Shown here: positions 10,410-20,715 of the stretch, piece by piece
Position numbering within the stretch: the stretch's first letter is position 1
Layout: each line of letters starts with the position of its first letter
NCBI GenBank assembly: GCA_963556195.1
Contig: OY744520.1
Location: forward strand, 1,403,501 to 1,467,500
DNA length: 64,000 nucleotides
Origin: Sepiola atlantica
Lineage: Eukaryota > Mollusca > Cephalopoda > Sepiida > Sepiolidae
Reading direction: 5' to 3'
Notes under the pieces: generated by a model
What the model was told of the DNA's origin: nothing
The model's input: only the letters and a program-made list of their open reading frames with translations
The model's database searches: none
Translations under genes and position numbers: made by a program

Positions 10410-10775
10410 GTATTTACATCCCCCACCCATCGTAGGATGATGTGGTACAATGCCAGAAGTTGGGGAGAATAAACCAGTGCCCCAGAGGTGGGGGCACTCT
10501 GGCCTCTTAAAAGTTACATTGGCAGTCCAATCGGCATTCCTAGATGGAGGCGCAGTTAGCAATTAACTATCTCCTTCCCAAAAGAGGGAAGGCAATGCCT
10601 GCAAGGTTGAATCTCCTAAGACTACCGAGAACTAATACAACAGCCCAACAGATAAAATGCCACCAAAATGGCCCAGTTTCTGTCAGACTGATTGCCGAAG
10701 ATGGATCTTTGGTTGGTAGGTTTGGCGTATGAAAGAAGACGGCTTTCTTCACCTCTGTTCTATCCATTTAGTAAG
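10410..10775 (-). mobile_element. SINE family S, copy 2
   Basis: Same order as copy 1: 'agtatttacatcccccac', 'ccagtgccccagaggtgg', 'gcactctggcctcttaaa', 'ggcagtccaatcggcatt', 'ggcgcagttagcaattaa' and 'tccttcccaaaagaggga'. On the sense (minus) strand the head includes 'gggccattttggtggcat' and 'ttatctgttggg', which resembles the U2 5' region (GGCCTTTTGG ... TATCTGTT) with a deletion. Upstream is 'cttcggcaatcagtctg', shared with copies 1 and 3. Confidence 0.7.
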
Positions 10776-10979
10776 CGCCGTTTTTTGTTTATATTCGACT
10801 ACCTGCAAACTGAGTTATAGACACATGGGTATATTTTAAATTAATTTTTTTATCTATTATATAAAGTTGGTATTTTCTTGATCGGTGTTGCCCTAGATGA
10901 GAATAATATCTAAAATAAATAATACAAATATTCATTCTTTAGGAGTAAACTGGGACAGGTTTCGTAAAATAAGGGGTTG

Positions 10980-11117
10980 GGGAGAGGAATCTGGAAAAAG
11001 AAAGATAGAGAAATGGATCGAGAGAGGTAGAGAGATAGAAGGATTTTATACACACTTTTTAACCTCTTCTATTTAATTTTTAGTGGCGTCGGGCAACACC
11101 GGGTACCCCTGCTAGTT
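10980..11117 (+). mobile_element. Helitron-like 3' end (group B)
   Basis: The segment ends with 'gggcaacaccgggtaccc' then 'ctgctagt', that is a GC-rich hairpin-capable stretch and CTAG (11112-11115) followed by T. The preceding 'tacacactttttaacctc' matches 37550-37575. Other ends of this type lie at 27599(-), 34535(-), 37602(+) and 43259(+). The 5' boundary is not defined and there is no coding capacity. Confidence 0.5.
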
Positions 11118-11181
11118 ATGAATAAAACTTAATTTAAAATTGTAATAATCTTACTTCTAATTCTTTCATTTAAAAATCACA

Positions 11182-11720
11182 AAGTTAGGTATGTGTGTAT
11201 ATGTATATGTACAGGGTAATCTCCTAAACAATGCATCATTATGGATTTTGGAATATATATTCTAAAAGATACGCCGAGTAACATGGTCACATTATTTCTT
11301 TTTGTAAATGTTAACATGTGCATATATAAAGATTTTTTTTTTTTTAATTTTTAATTTTCTAGTTTTAATGAAACGATCATTATGAATTTAGGAACATATA
11401 TTCTCAGCAACCCGGTGATTAACATCTGCACATTATCTTTCTTTTTGTAAATTTTACAATTTAGGGAGTGAAACCACTCAAAATCGCATCTGCCCTTAAA
11501 AAAACTTAAAATAATTTAGATACAAAAAATTTAATAAACAATTGCTCTACATCAAATGTTGAGTTATATTAAGTAATTCATTTAAAAAAGGATCAGTGTG
11601 AGCGTCGATAATATGTATGTACTTAGTAAACTCTTAAACTATTGAACTTGTCATTATGGAATATGTATTTTAGGCAACAGGATGTGTAACGTGGGCACAT
11701 TATTTTCTTTATTTTAACAT
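11182..11720. repeat. Cluster of three dispersed repeat R copies
   Basis: Copies at about 11182-11310, 11370-11463 and 11615-11720 share 'ggaatatatattct' or 'ggaacatatattct', 'gtaacatgg.cacattat' and a preceding 'cattatg(g)a'. They lie in direct orientation with T-rich spacers. Copy 1 of the window is at 841. Confidence 0.6.
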
Positions 11721-12632
11721 ATCATTTAAGGATATGCCATCGAAATCGTACCATATGCCTCCCCTCCAAAGAACGAAGAAAACGTTCAAATTTCAATCTA
11801 CTGCTATATTTATTGATAAGCGTCCTGTGAGGTCTATTCTACTAGTTCTGTATAAAATCTATAATATCTCAGTATTATTTCACTAATAATTTAATTTCCT
11901 CATCTTTATGTTAAAAAAAGTACAGATTACCTTTACAAAAGTGTTAATTTTAATGTATGCATTATTTTAAATTATTTGTTGCATATTTCTTAATGATGTT
12001 TACTTGGACTTTATTTCTAATTCATGTAGATTTAAAAAATGTTTTTCTGTACACACTACATGCTGACAAAATGGCTAAGCTAAACTGGACTTGTATAAGT
12101 ATTTTGATAACGTTACAGTCAAGGTATATAGTTTATTTATTTTTCATTTGTGTTTGCAAAATGATATCCTCCAAATAGTGGCGTCTATATATTGTTGTAG
12201 CAGATTCTGAAGTTATTTTCCATTACTTGATGACATTTCTGGCGATTGTTTCATGTGTAGCAGCCTATAATTTAAGTTTATAGAAAAAATAATCACGTAT
12301 TTTGTGAACAAGCAGGCCACCCAAGATCACTGCATAAAGAGATCAAATGCTATGGAAACAGCACTGGTGACGATAGTGATTCACACTTACAGGGTTCATG
12401 GTGAGCTTGGGATTAAACGTTGCCGATCATATTGAAGTAACCTGCTTGTAACCATATCTACACTTTACTGAAAAAACATAGTACTGTTAAGTTGTATTGT
12501 TACTTCTATTGGAGTCGAGCAACGTTAGTCAGAAACGGTTGTGCTTGATGTAATCTAAAATTCTTCATTTCAATCCATTTCTATTTCTGGAATACACACA
12601 TATTTTAAGAAAGTCTGTTTTGTTGATTTTTA
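11721..12632. other. No feature recognised
   Basis: AT-rich. A hydrophobic open frame at 11957-12178 has no recognisable homology and low-complexity composition, so I do not call it a gene. Confidence 0.5.
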
Positions 12633-12739
12633 TTATTTGGACAACCGTCATCATCTTGGATGTTATTCTCACAACGTTTCGGCCGATGTAACCTCCGACC
12701 TTGTTCAAATTTAGAAATCTTCATGTTGAACTCGACAAC

Positions 12740-13078
12740 CAGTATTGTATAACTAGAATTTTCCCAAGTTAAAAAATTTGTCCTTGCAAACAGTCAAAGA
12801 TTCGGCCAAAATTCGGGTATCTGTATGGAATTTGGAACAGCATCCTTTATAGAAAGTGGCCCTTGGGTTTACTTTCGCTTACCTTATTTTGTTCTTTAGT
12901 CCTCACATTCTATGCGATGTTTCCAACAAATAGGGGAGAATTGCTGTTTCCGGATTGGAATCTATCCATCTAACACTTACAGTTGGCTAGTTTTTGATCT
13001 TGAAGTGGTATTATTTTAACTCCTTACATTCAGTGGCTTCATGCCTTGTCTGGAGCGATTTCCATAAAAAAATCCATG
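12740..13078 (-). repeat. Dispersed repeat D, copy 1 (inserted in family F)
   Basis: Contains 'tgtttccaacaaatag', 'gaattgctgtttccgg', 'atctatccatctaacac' and 'gccttgtctggagcgat'. These match, in reverse orientation, 34065-34325 and the internal parts of 24364-25068 and 41112-41830, and in the same orientation 53385-53635. The class is unknown. Confidence 0.75.
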
Positions 13079-13141
13079 CTCTCATTTCATCATCCAGGAC
13101 AGAGTAGAAGTCTTAAGTAGTTACATGCATCATATGTATCG

Positions 13142-13232
13142 TCTGTACTGAGGATTGAACCTTCAACCTCCAGAAGACTGTTGCTTAGAAGGAATTATTA
13201 CTTATCACTTTATCTGTTGCGCCACAGGTCCA
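13142..13232 (-). pseudogene. tRNA-like unit inside family F
   Basis: On the minus strand it starts 'gacctgtggcgcaacag', with a good box A (gtggcgcaaca) and 'gataa' typical of a D-loop. It has a box B 'aggttcaatcc' and ends 'tcagtacagac'. The 5' 'gacctgt' and 3' 'acagac' can pair over most of an acceptor stem. The sequence is ~90 nt and carries an extra arm-like 'cttctggaggttg', so it looks like a long-variable-arm tRNA or a tRNA-derived SINE head. The box A region resembles tRNA-Arg genes. It is probably not a functional tRNA. Confidence 0.6.
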
Positions 13233-13734
13233 TGTGCACAATTCTAGAGTTCAACAAGACACACTTGAAGAAGGTCAGGGATTACCGTGGCCGAAACATG
13301 AAAATAACATCCAAGATGAGAACTGTAGTCCAAGTAATACAAATTATCAATCTTCATCTAAAAAATTCCGAAACTGTTTTGTATCGTGTTATGAAGTATG
13401 AACATGGCTCTTTCCCTCTTCGAAGTTTGAACCTGCGTGGTGGGCAGTGAGTGGCAGATACCTGCACGTTTCGGGCTTGTTGATTTTACTTTCTTTCATA
13501 AACATTCCAAAAATGTTTGCATTGCAGTTAGAACCTGCTTCTCCTTCAATTTGCACAATTCTTCAAGGTCAAGCGCATCTCTCCTAAAAAAAAAAAAAAA
13601 CCAAACAATGGCAACACACAGGTAAAAGAAAACTTCCTCCCAATAAAACAGTAAACTACTTCCAAGAAAAATAAAACATTAACTGCATTCAGCATTGGTT
13701 TTGTTTTTTGTTTTCATTCTTAGATTGCCTTTGC

Positions 13735-13870
13735 TCATATTTGCCTCCCATCTCCAACGCAGAAAGATATCACACATAGTCTGAATGTAATATGATGGGG
13801 TGTTCTGGGATCCCCACGGTGTGTTTTCGATCTTCATTGACAGGGTTCACTGGTTGGGTTTCGGTACTCA
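13735..13870 (-). repeat. Possible SINE family S tail fragment
   Basis: 'tatttgcctcccatctcc', then 'gcagaaagatatcacac' resembles the left end of copy 1 at 9592-9625. The body that should follow is not recognisable. Confidence 0.35.
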
Positions 13871-13957
13871 TGTGGCAATCAAGGCTTCCATCTCCTCTTC
13901 TTTCAGTCACTGTCCCCTTCTTATCAATAACTGCTTTTATGAACATTATTTTGGAGA

Positions 13958-14195
13958 TACTGGCTTTCTGACTAAAATTGCACCAAACATTGATGTTATT
14001 GTTTTTATTTTCCTTTTCCTTTGCAAAACTCAATCATGTTCTGCAAAGTCAAAAACAACAATTTTCTTCTACAAAACAATCATCATGAATAAATATTTGA
14101 AGGTATAAAGAACTTGAAGCATAAAAACTTTTACCGAAATGAGCATTAAAAAACCCGAAGTGTTGATATGCTTTAAAAGAAATCAACGAAACAAA
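13958..14195. repeat. Dispersed repeat G, copy 1
   Basis: Shares 'aaaactcaatcatgttct', 'gcaaag' and 'gttgatatgc' in the same order with 58790-59010, along with 'gcattaaa.aacccgaa'. It is a moderately diverged pair of direct copies ~45 kb apart. No class is recognised. Confidence 0.6.
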
Positions 14196-14535
14196 CGTTC
14201 TTTAAAAAAATAAGCATCAACAACTAGGCTTCTTTGAGGTTTTATTCGTTCTTAAAAATATATCTATACACACTTCAAACAACTCCAAACCCTCATCCAT
14301 CATGAGGGGAGGGAGGAGGACAATTATCCAAAAGCCCAACTACCCTCTGGTGGTTCAGACGAAAGAGACCCGATTCTCTCTACCAATTTGCCACATCTGC
14401 TTACCGTGTAAGTGACCTCACAGACGTAGCTTTCTTCTAATCTTAAATGGAAAATTCCACTCTACCTAATTTTTAGAATTTGGAAATTTACCAAACTAAT
14501 TCTATTCTTACATATTTGGCTCTAATATTGCTGGG

Positions 14536-14765
14536 GATTGAAAAACCAACACACAGAAGGAAGTGCGCTCTGGCCTACAAAAATTGACTGACCGTCTGTT
14601 GGGACGCCTCAGGCAAGTACCAATAAACTAACCACTTTTCAAAGCATGATAAGGTAAAGTCTGGGATGATGGACCTTTCAGAACTGCACAGAAGCATATT
14701 TTTGCCCAACAGAAACAAGGCTACCTAGCCATCAGACTAATTGTTGAGGACGTACTCAACTTGTA
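14536..14765 (-). mobile_element. SINE family S, copy 3
   Basis: The order 'gtgcgctctggcctacaa', 'ctgttgggacgcctcagg', 'taccaataaactaacca', 'ggacctttcagaactgca', 'tgcccaacagaaacaagg' matches copies 1 and 2. The left (3') part is shortened. Sense is the minus strand. Confidence 0.65.
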
Positions 14766-15059
14766 TTTTTTTTGTTTAATCAAAGTGTAATATCTTTTTC
14801 GTCTCATGAGAGACTGCTGAGGGGACTATACAAATATATTTGTTTCCACACAGTACCATTTTGGGCCAATTGGATTCTCTCCATATTAATTGACCTTGTG
14901 TCTAACTTTTAACTCATGGAGAGGCAAGTAAATAGGGACAATTTTTTTAAGGCTGGAACACTGACCGTGTACACAGCGGAAGCATTATGTTTACAGCCAC
15001 TCATCACTTTGTATCCAGTGGTACTATTAACATTTATTGAATATATTGAAGTGATTAGC

Positions 15060-15275
15060 TCTCAAAGAGGCTGCCTAATTTTATCAACTAGTTTCATCTG
15101 GTTTTTGCAGCTGTTACAGGGCAAATTTGTCTACCATGTAAATTTGTGCAACATAATCCACAAAAATCAGAAAACAAATTAATATTTGCACAAATTTGCA
15201 CAAATTCTAAGTTGCCCTGTCACCGCTGCAAAAACCGTATAAAACTAGTCGACAAGATATGACAGCGTCTTTGGA
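15060..15275. mobile_element. Foldback element with ~90-bp arms
   Basis: Left arm 15060-15152 and right arm ~15185-15275 are imperfect reverse complements: 'tttttgcagctgttacag' against 'gtcaccgctgcaaaaa', 'caactagtttcatctgg' against 'taaaactagtcgac', 'gtaaatttgtgcaa' against 'ttgcacaaattt'. The spacer is about 35 bp. It is non-coding and MITE-like. Confidence 0.8.
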
Positions 15276-16452
15276 AATTAACCATTTATGAATCTTTGTT
15301 TATTTCGAAAAATTGTCTGTGCAAAAAAGTATTTAAAATGATAATCAACAAAAGATTTCCACACGTCCTTCGTCAACACTCTGATAGATCTAATATTTTT
15401 TAATTTCATTTACATTTATTTAAATATTACCTGATGCAGGAGCACTCGTCCTGGGTCAGAGTGAGGTATGATTCTCTTCGGTCCTAAGAGGGCATCATCC
15501 CAGGAATAACCTCCTATTTCAGGAGTGGGGATTGGTTTATCGCTGGTCACACCCTTATCAGGGAATGTCAGCGGGTCTGATCACAAGAAAATTTGGCATC
15601 AATTTAGTGCCCCTTTTTGGGAGGAGCTAGATTCCCCACTAGAAACTGATGATGCGCCCACCTTTGCAGTGGAAGGGGACAGGTAAATATACTTAAACAA
15701 GAAAATGTCTTTCAGCAAAACTAAATTTCAATATCTGTGCATGATCTAAAGAGAAACGCTTACACAGAAGAGTATAAAACTGTGGGTACCTGGTGGGGGT
15801 TACATTTGATGGTAAGAGAGGTTCAACCCTGGGTGGAAGGGTTAATGGGTGGAGGGGTGGCAGTAAGGGGCTTGCCTGGATGCTAAGGGACATTTTTTTA
15901 TGTGTGTGGGAGTAGAGGAGAGATTTACTTCACCTTTTTCACAGGATTCTGAAACAAAAGTCACTTCTACTATGGTTGCTCCACCCCCAGGGATTTTTTT
16001 TTTATCAGGATGAAACCGCACCCTGATTAGCAGGCTCTCATCTTTCCACATTTTTCTGATTTTTGCATAACTTTTTTTTCCTTCTGTTCATTTTTGTGTC
16101 TGTCGTTTTTTTTTGTTTTTTTTTAGAAAGTTCTTACCTTTTCTAATCTTTTTAGATCTGAGGATATTTAGATGTTTAGGAGTTTACCTGCTGCTTTGAA
16201 TGTTTGAACTTAAGAAAGTTTCTGAATCCTACCCTATCTCGGTGTTATGCCATTCCTTACCCTCATGAACAAAAAGTGCAAATTCTTAAAATTTGTTTCA
16301 GTCTGTAAGTTCTATAATCTTAAATAGTGAAACATTTTTTATATCCACTCTGATGTTGACAGTTTTCAACTAACCAATTGAGAAGAGCTATAAAAAAAAT
16401 CTAGCTATTTTATTTAAGCAAAAGATTTACAATATTAATGCTTGTTTAAGCA
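15276..16452. other. No gene recognised; GC-richer island at 15435-15690
   Basis: 15435-15690 is less AT-rich than its surroundings, with phrases such as 'gcagtggaaggggacag' and 'ggtaaatata'. It may be an old structured-RNA pseudogene, but I could not align it convincingly to U1, U4 or U12. The rest is AT-rich with T runs. Confidence 0.4.
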
Positions 16453-16494
16453 TGACCCCCCACCCCAAGTCGTTTTGGGGGGGGGGAGGGGGTC
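16453..16494. repeat. C-run/G-run hairpin
   Basis: 'gaccccccaccccaa' is followed after a 4-5 base loop by 'ttttgggggggggg' and 'agggggtc'. The two sides pair over ~15 bases. The G-rich side could also form a quadruplex. Confidence 0.8.
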
Positions 16495-16704
16495 GATGGT
16501 CTTACAATTGATCCAATACTTTTGTGCTTACCCTATGCTATATACTCTCAACAAAATACAACAGTCACTCTATGGTTTGATCTTATTTAGATGATCCCAA
16601 ATTTTAAAAAGTTTAAAATAAAAGACAAGTCTAGCTATGCCAATTTCTCTATGGTGGTCATTTATGCAACAATATCATTAAGAAATGAAGAACTCTATAT
16701 TTTT

Positions 16705-17005
16705 CATCAGCTCCAAAAAGTACCTGAGTCCAGATGCAATTCTCTACCTACATAGTAACTAGATACATCCTCAGATGGAATATTGTTGCTATATTTGGGG
16801 AGGTGCCGCACAAAGCACTCTTTCCTGCTTCAATAGAGTACAAAATCGAATTCAAAGTCTAGTGCGGTAGTGGGGGGGGGGTGATATCTTTTCCTTACAA
16901 CTCCTTTCTAACAGAAGAGATGTTTCTAGTCTCTCTCTACTCTATCGTTATTTCCATGGACTGAAATATAAGGCGTCCTCCCCCTAAAAAATTCAACCCA
17001 TGGAA
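16705..17005 (+). mobile_element. CR1/Jockey-like LINE fragment (second subfamily)
   Basis: Plus-strand frames give YLSPDAILYL-like ('cctgagtccagatgcaat'), RWNIVAIFGE (WGG-like), a LSCFNRVQNRIQSL-like stretch, then RRDVSSLSLLYRYFHG. Several stops and a G run at ~16870 break the frame. This subfamily also supplies 18795-19330, 40595-40740 and 46290-46500. Confidence 0.7.
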
Positions 17006-17074
17006 TCATTAAAAAAATTCCACCCAATTCTTTCTGCAATTAACCATATTTGGTACAAGTAAACTTCAGTTTAT

Positions 17075-17310
17075 GTACGACTTGTTTATCAAGTCAGTCA
17101 TGGATGTCCAAGTAGCAGGTTCAGTTCACAGGGGAAGGCTAAAGAAAACATGGGAGGAAGTGATAGGAATAGATTTGAAAAAAAAAGGGGGATGAATAAA
17201 AACCTGGCCAAAGAAAGGTGAGTTTGAAAGTTAATTTCTGATAATGCATATCAGTATATAAAACTGACGTTAAACCGAATATTATTATTATGATGATGAT
17301 GATAACGATT
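17075..17310 (+). mobile_element. RTE-like LINE C-terminus with cephalopod-type tail
   Basis: The plus strand encodes VMDVQVAGSVHRGRLKKTW then EEVIGIDLKKKG, matching the 'G.RPRGRPKKTW.E.I..DL' motif near the end of many RTE-like ORF2 proteins. About 30 bp after the coding remnant lies 'aaactgacgttaaaccga' with attattattatgatgatgatgat. The same tail occurs alone at 4231-4289 and 18473-18545, suggesting that a SINE and this LINE share a 3' end. Confidence 0.65.
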
Positions 17311-17654
17311 AAAGACTTTTCCACAAAACATCTTGAGAATATACTTATTTAATTTAAAAACGTATATTTATAGATTATACTTTGACTCTGTTATGATTTC
17401 AAATAAGATTGAAATAGTATCAAGTATTCGGAACATTTAAATTTTTCATTAAATTTCCTCAAATGACTCTAGAAGTTAGGAATAAAATATTGTGTGTGAT
17501 TATTTACTCTTCCATATGACAACTCGGAAGACTTGTTCAAGCACAGAATGGTTCCAAAATAAATCTCCCCTAATACACAAGGACTTGCTAATTATGACAT
17601 CGATCTTGTTTTCTTTTTTAACCTAAAAATAATTCAATGCATAAATAGTTAAAC
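17311..17654. other. No feature recognised
   Basis: AT-rich spacer between two LINE fragments. Confidence 0.5.
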
Positions 17655-18100
17655 ATAAATACAACCTAATAGGCCTCACACTATCTGTTAAGCTCCAGCC
17701 CATGTCACATTGCCGCCATGTTGCCCCCCAAGTAGTTCCACGGAATGTGCTCCGATGAACGTAATGCACCACTTGTACACCCTCAACGAAAATACCCTCG
17801 ACCCACCCGACTAGCAACAAAATCCCACCCTTTCACTGTAGAGGTCTCTAGATGCGGGAAGACTTTCTACTTTAAGTTTGATAGCTTCTTTTCTCAGACT
17901 CCTTGCCTTTGGAATTCTCTTCCTGCTCCTTCTATCTCCGACTGTACCACTATGCAGAAATTTACATATAATGTAAGCAAACACCTTGTTGCACAACTCC
18001 CCACCCAGGTTTCCCTCCCTATAAATCTGGTCCCTATCACAGTAGCCTTTTACGCTTCAGTGGCAATATGCCTTGTTTAGGGGTGAATAAAAAGTCAAAT
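17655..18100 (+). mobile_element. CR1/Jockey-like LINE 3' end
   Basis: Starts 5'-truncated at the LIGLTLSVKLQP-like position. It continues with MCSDERNAPLVHPQRKYPR, then SHPFTVEVSRCGKTFYFKF, FFSQTPCLWNSLPAPSI and FTYNVSKHLVAQLP, which is open for 111 codons (17745-18080). It ends with the family 3' UTR 'gccttgtttaggggtgaat' and an A-rich tail. This is the best-preserved C-terminus of this family here. Sister copies are at 5750, 37745, 43525 and 53865. Confidence 0.85.
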
Positions 18101-18402
18101 GTAAAAAGAAAATAACATTTTTGTGTCAAGCACAATTAGGTAGTGGAATTTTTATTATGGATAAGTCGGATGTCAATTTGTTGGTGGAGCTTGGGAACCC
18201 GTGGGAGATTCAAACGTTTTATTTCTTGCATTTTCTCAGGAAGGCATTAATCGTATTGTTGCTCCTCCCGTTTTCTTTCTAAAGTAGAAATAAACTCGCA
18301 CAGAAATAATTGTGTCAGGGGTCGAGTTGAGTACTTGCTTTTTTAATAACAAAAAGGATAAAATCATCAGAAGCCCGGAATCTGAAAATGTGTTATGAGA
18401 AA

Positions 18403-18432
18403 CTAGTAGAGTACCCGTGCCAGAGCGGGTAC
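18403..18432 (-). mobile_element. Helitron-like 3' terminus (group A)
   Basis: On the minus strand 'gtacccg' (18432-18426) and 'cgggtac' (18417-18411) form a 7-bp stem with an 8-base loop, followed by 'tctactagt'. The CTAG is 18403-18406. The body extends left with uncertain limits. Confidence 0.5.
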
Positions 18433-18472
18433 AATTAATCAAACAAAACATTTTTGCATCACTTCCATATCA

Positions 18473-18545
18473 TCATCATCATCATATTCGGTTAAACGTC
18501 CATTTTACATGCTGGCATGAGTGGGATAGCTTCTAGAACTTGACT
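18473..18545 (-). mobile_element. Cephalopod-type SINE tail
   Basis: 'catcatcatattcggtta' and 'aacgtccattttacatgc' with 'tggcatgagtggga' form the reverse complement of the tail at 4231 and 17250. The part to the right (to ~18620) may be the SINE body but has no second copy here. Confidence 0.7.
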
Positions 18546-18794
18546 TCCAAACTAAGCCATCTCTAGCCAGTACATTGCTGACAAGGCTGAAGAGCGGATC
18601 ACATGTACAAATTCACTATGAAGTGTGAGCATTATTCCCCACATTCGTTTCCCTATTCCAGCAATTATCAACCTTTTTAACTTTGCGTATCCCTGTCTTA
18701 ATTACATGTCTCAAGGAACTCCTGCATAAACACATTGTTTACATGAATCTCGGGATATTGCATAACATAAGCAAATTACTGAATATATCTCATT

Positions 18795-19330
18795 AACAAG
18801 TTGCCACATATGAGAAGGTGCTGCCTTGACAGAGTACAAAACTGACTTTGAAATCTAGTGGGCAATGTCCTTTTCTCCTCCCGACTCCCCTTTTTCACAG
18901 AAGAGCCATTGTGAGTCTTTCTCTGCTCTATCATTATTTTTATGGCAGTTACTCGACTGAGCTTCGTCTATGGCCCCCCTTGTAAAACATTCACAACAAA
19001 AAATCGTCTAACTACAACAATTGTCAATAATTCCCCTTTTTCTCTCTCTCGACCTAAAACTAAACGAAACTTCCATTATCAAAGTTTCTTTCCTAGAGCT
19101 ACACGCCTGTGGATTACAATACCGCAGGTATTCCTTCCAGCTGACTATAACATGGTTGTTTTCAAGTTCAATGTAAACAAATTCTTGTTAAGCCATCCTC
19201 TTGTATGATCAAATTCTGCCCAATTATCAATTATCAGTGTTATCTAACCGTCCACCTGACACGCATTAATCCTTATCCTTGAGTGGCCTTTGGGCCTGGA
19301 TAAGTGGTGAGTCTTTAGTAGAAAAAAAAG
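18795..19330 (+). mobile_element. CR1/Jockey-like LINE 3' end (second subfamily)
   Basis: Frames give an RVQN/LKS-like start, PLFHRRAIVSLSLLYHYFYG, then in an 88-codon open stretch (18942-19208) NFHYQSFFPRATRLWITIP and YNMVVFKFNVNKFLLSHP. The WN.LP motif is altered to WITIP. The 3' UTR includes 'ccttgagtggcctttggg', also partly visible at 46470. One frameshift precedes the open stretch. Inactive. Confidence 0.8.
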
Positions 19331-20715
19331 TATTACATGTTTACGAAAATAGATAAATCTTACTAAATTTGCATTGTCATTTCGTTTTCGTATACATTAT
19401 TATCAAAGTTTTCGGAATCTTTCCTCTTCAAAAATCAGTCACAAACAGGTCTTGTTCATTGAGTGAACACTGATTAGTAAAGGCAGTTTAACTCTGCTGC
19501 TATGCAGACATCACTAAATATATTTCCAATGATTTTCATATCTGTTTTCATAATATAATAGGTTAGATATGATGATGTCTGTCTATATAATGATAATAAT
19601 AATAATAATAATACAGCTAAGTCATTTCATGTTTGTAAAAATGAGATCATTTGATCCTCAAAGATAGACTAGTTATGTTATTTTGAATATTTGGTCAGGG
19701 TTTACTTGGAGGGTAGAAATATCCTCATGTCAAATTTTCTTGACAAACCCCTTTTACAGAGAGATCGAAGACACTCGAGGATGGTGTCTAGTAGGTAACT
19801 CAAACTCCCCAGTAGGTAATTCAAACTCCCCTATATATATTTTTTTTCTTCCCTTTTTTGTTTCATTTTACTTCAGTCGAAGTTCTCAGAAATCAAGGGG
19901 GCCTTCTTCCTGAGACTACCACTTGATCTCTATATGAGATACATAGATATTTGAATATTCTATTAACGTTCTTTATTTCTCAAATGTTGAGTTAGTAGAG
20001 TGTATGTGTACAGGGAAATAGAAATGCTCAGGTTGGTGTCTGAGGGCATGGTGAAGCTATCACGTGATATGTTCCCTACAGCCTTCGTCGGGGCTGGCAT
20101 CTCGGAGAAGGAAAACTCTGCCATATCATCTGCAGTCACTGTTGCTTCCAATTATGTAGATTTGCTCTTTTGGGGTCAGGGTGGAACTGAGTTAGGGAGA
20201 CGGGATTGGTTCTATGTAAAGTCTTTTCTCACTTAAAAAAGCTTCACACACGGGCATTGACACAAATAGTCAAATACCAAAACTCAAAGACGTGTGGGTA
20301 TGGGTGGGGTGTGTGTGTGTTATTCGCACTCATAACTAATGTCCACATTAACTGTATGTGTGTGTACACTCAAAATGTGTATGGTTTTGTGAATAAATAC
20401 ACACTATTTTCTGTCCCCCCCCCTCTTAGCAGCCCCAATGTCCTTTAACAGTTCTTGTTTCATTCATTTACCATGTCAGCCTGACCTTTCTCTGATTGTA
20501 ACACGATTGATAGTAGGAAGGACACATAAACAGAAGGGAAGTCACCTCCCATAACAAAGGGGTGGCTGGGTAGAGCGACTTTTCAATATTGTTTGAAAAA
20601 AATTATATTTTTATATAAAAAAAAATGTATTTCCTTTCAATTTTTTTTTCGTTTTAATTATTACTTTGTGTTGTGCAATAAGATGTCTTAATGAGTTTCT
20701 ATTTCTCTGTTCATT
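19331..20715. other. No gene recognised
   Basis: Holds a short (AAT)n run at ~19592-19612 and a CA/GT-rich patch at 20310-20360. Small frames at 19683 and 20000 have no recognisable homology. Confidence 0.5.

Larger units (their letters stand above)
12633..13364 (-). mobile_element. tRNA-containing TIR element (family F, copy 3), interrupted
   Basis: Left TIR 12637-12710 ('atcatcttggatgttatt', 'aacgtttcggccgatgta'). Right TIR 13260-13360 ('gaagaaggtcagggatta', 'ataacatccaagatgaga', 'tagtccaagtaatacaa'). Between them lie a copy of repeat D (12740-13078) and then the tRNA-like unit, the best preserved in the window. Without the D insert the element would match the ~430-bp copies at 4563 and 47994. 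Confidence 0.75.

Noticed and set aside
15435..15690. U1, U4 or U12 snRNA pseudogene
   Set aside because: Only short scattered matches; no collinear alignment by eye.
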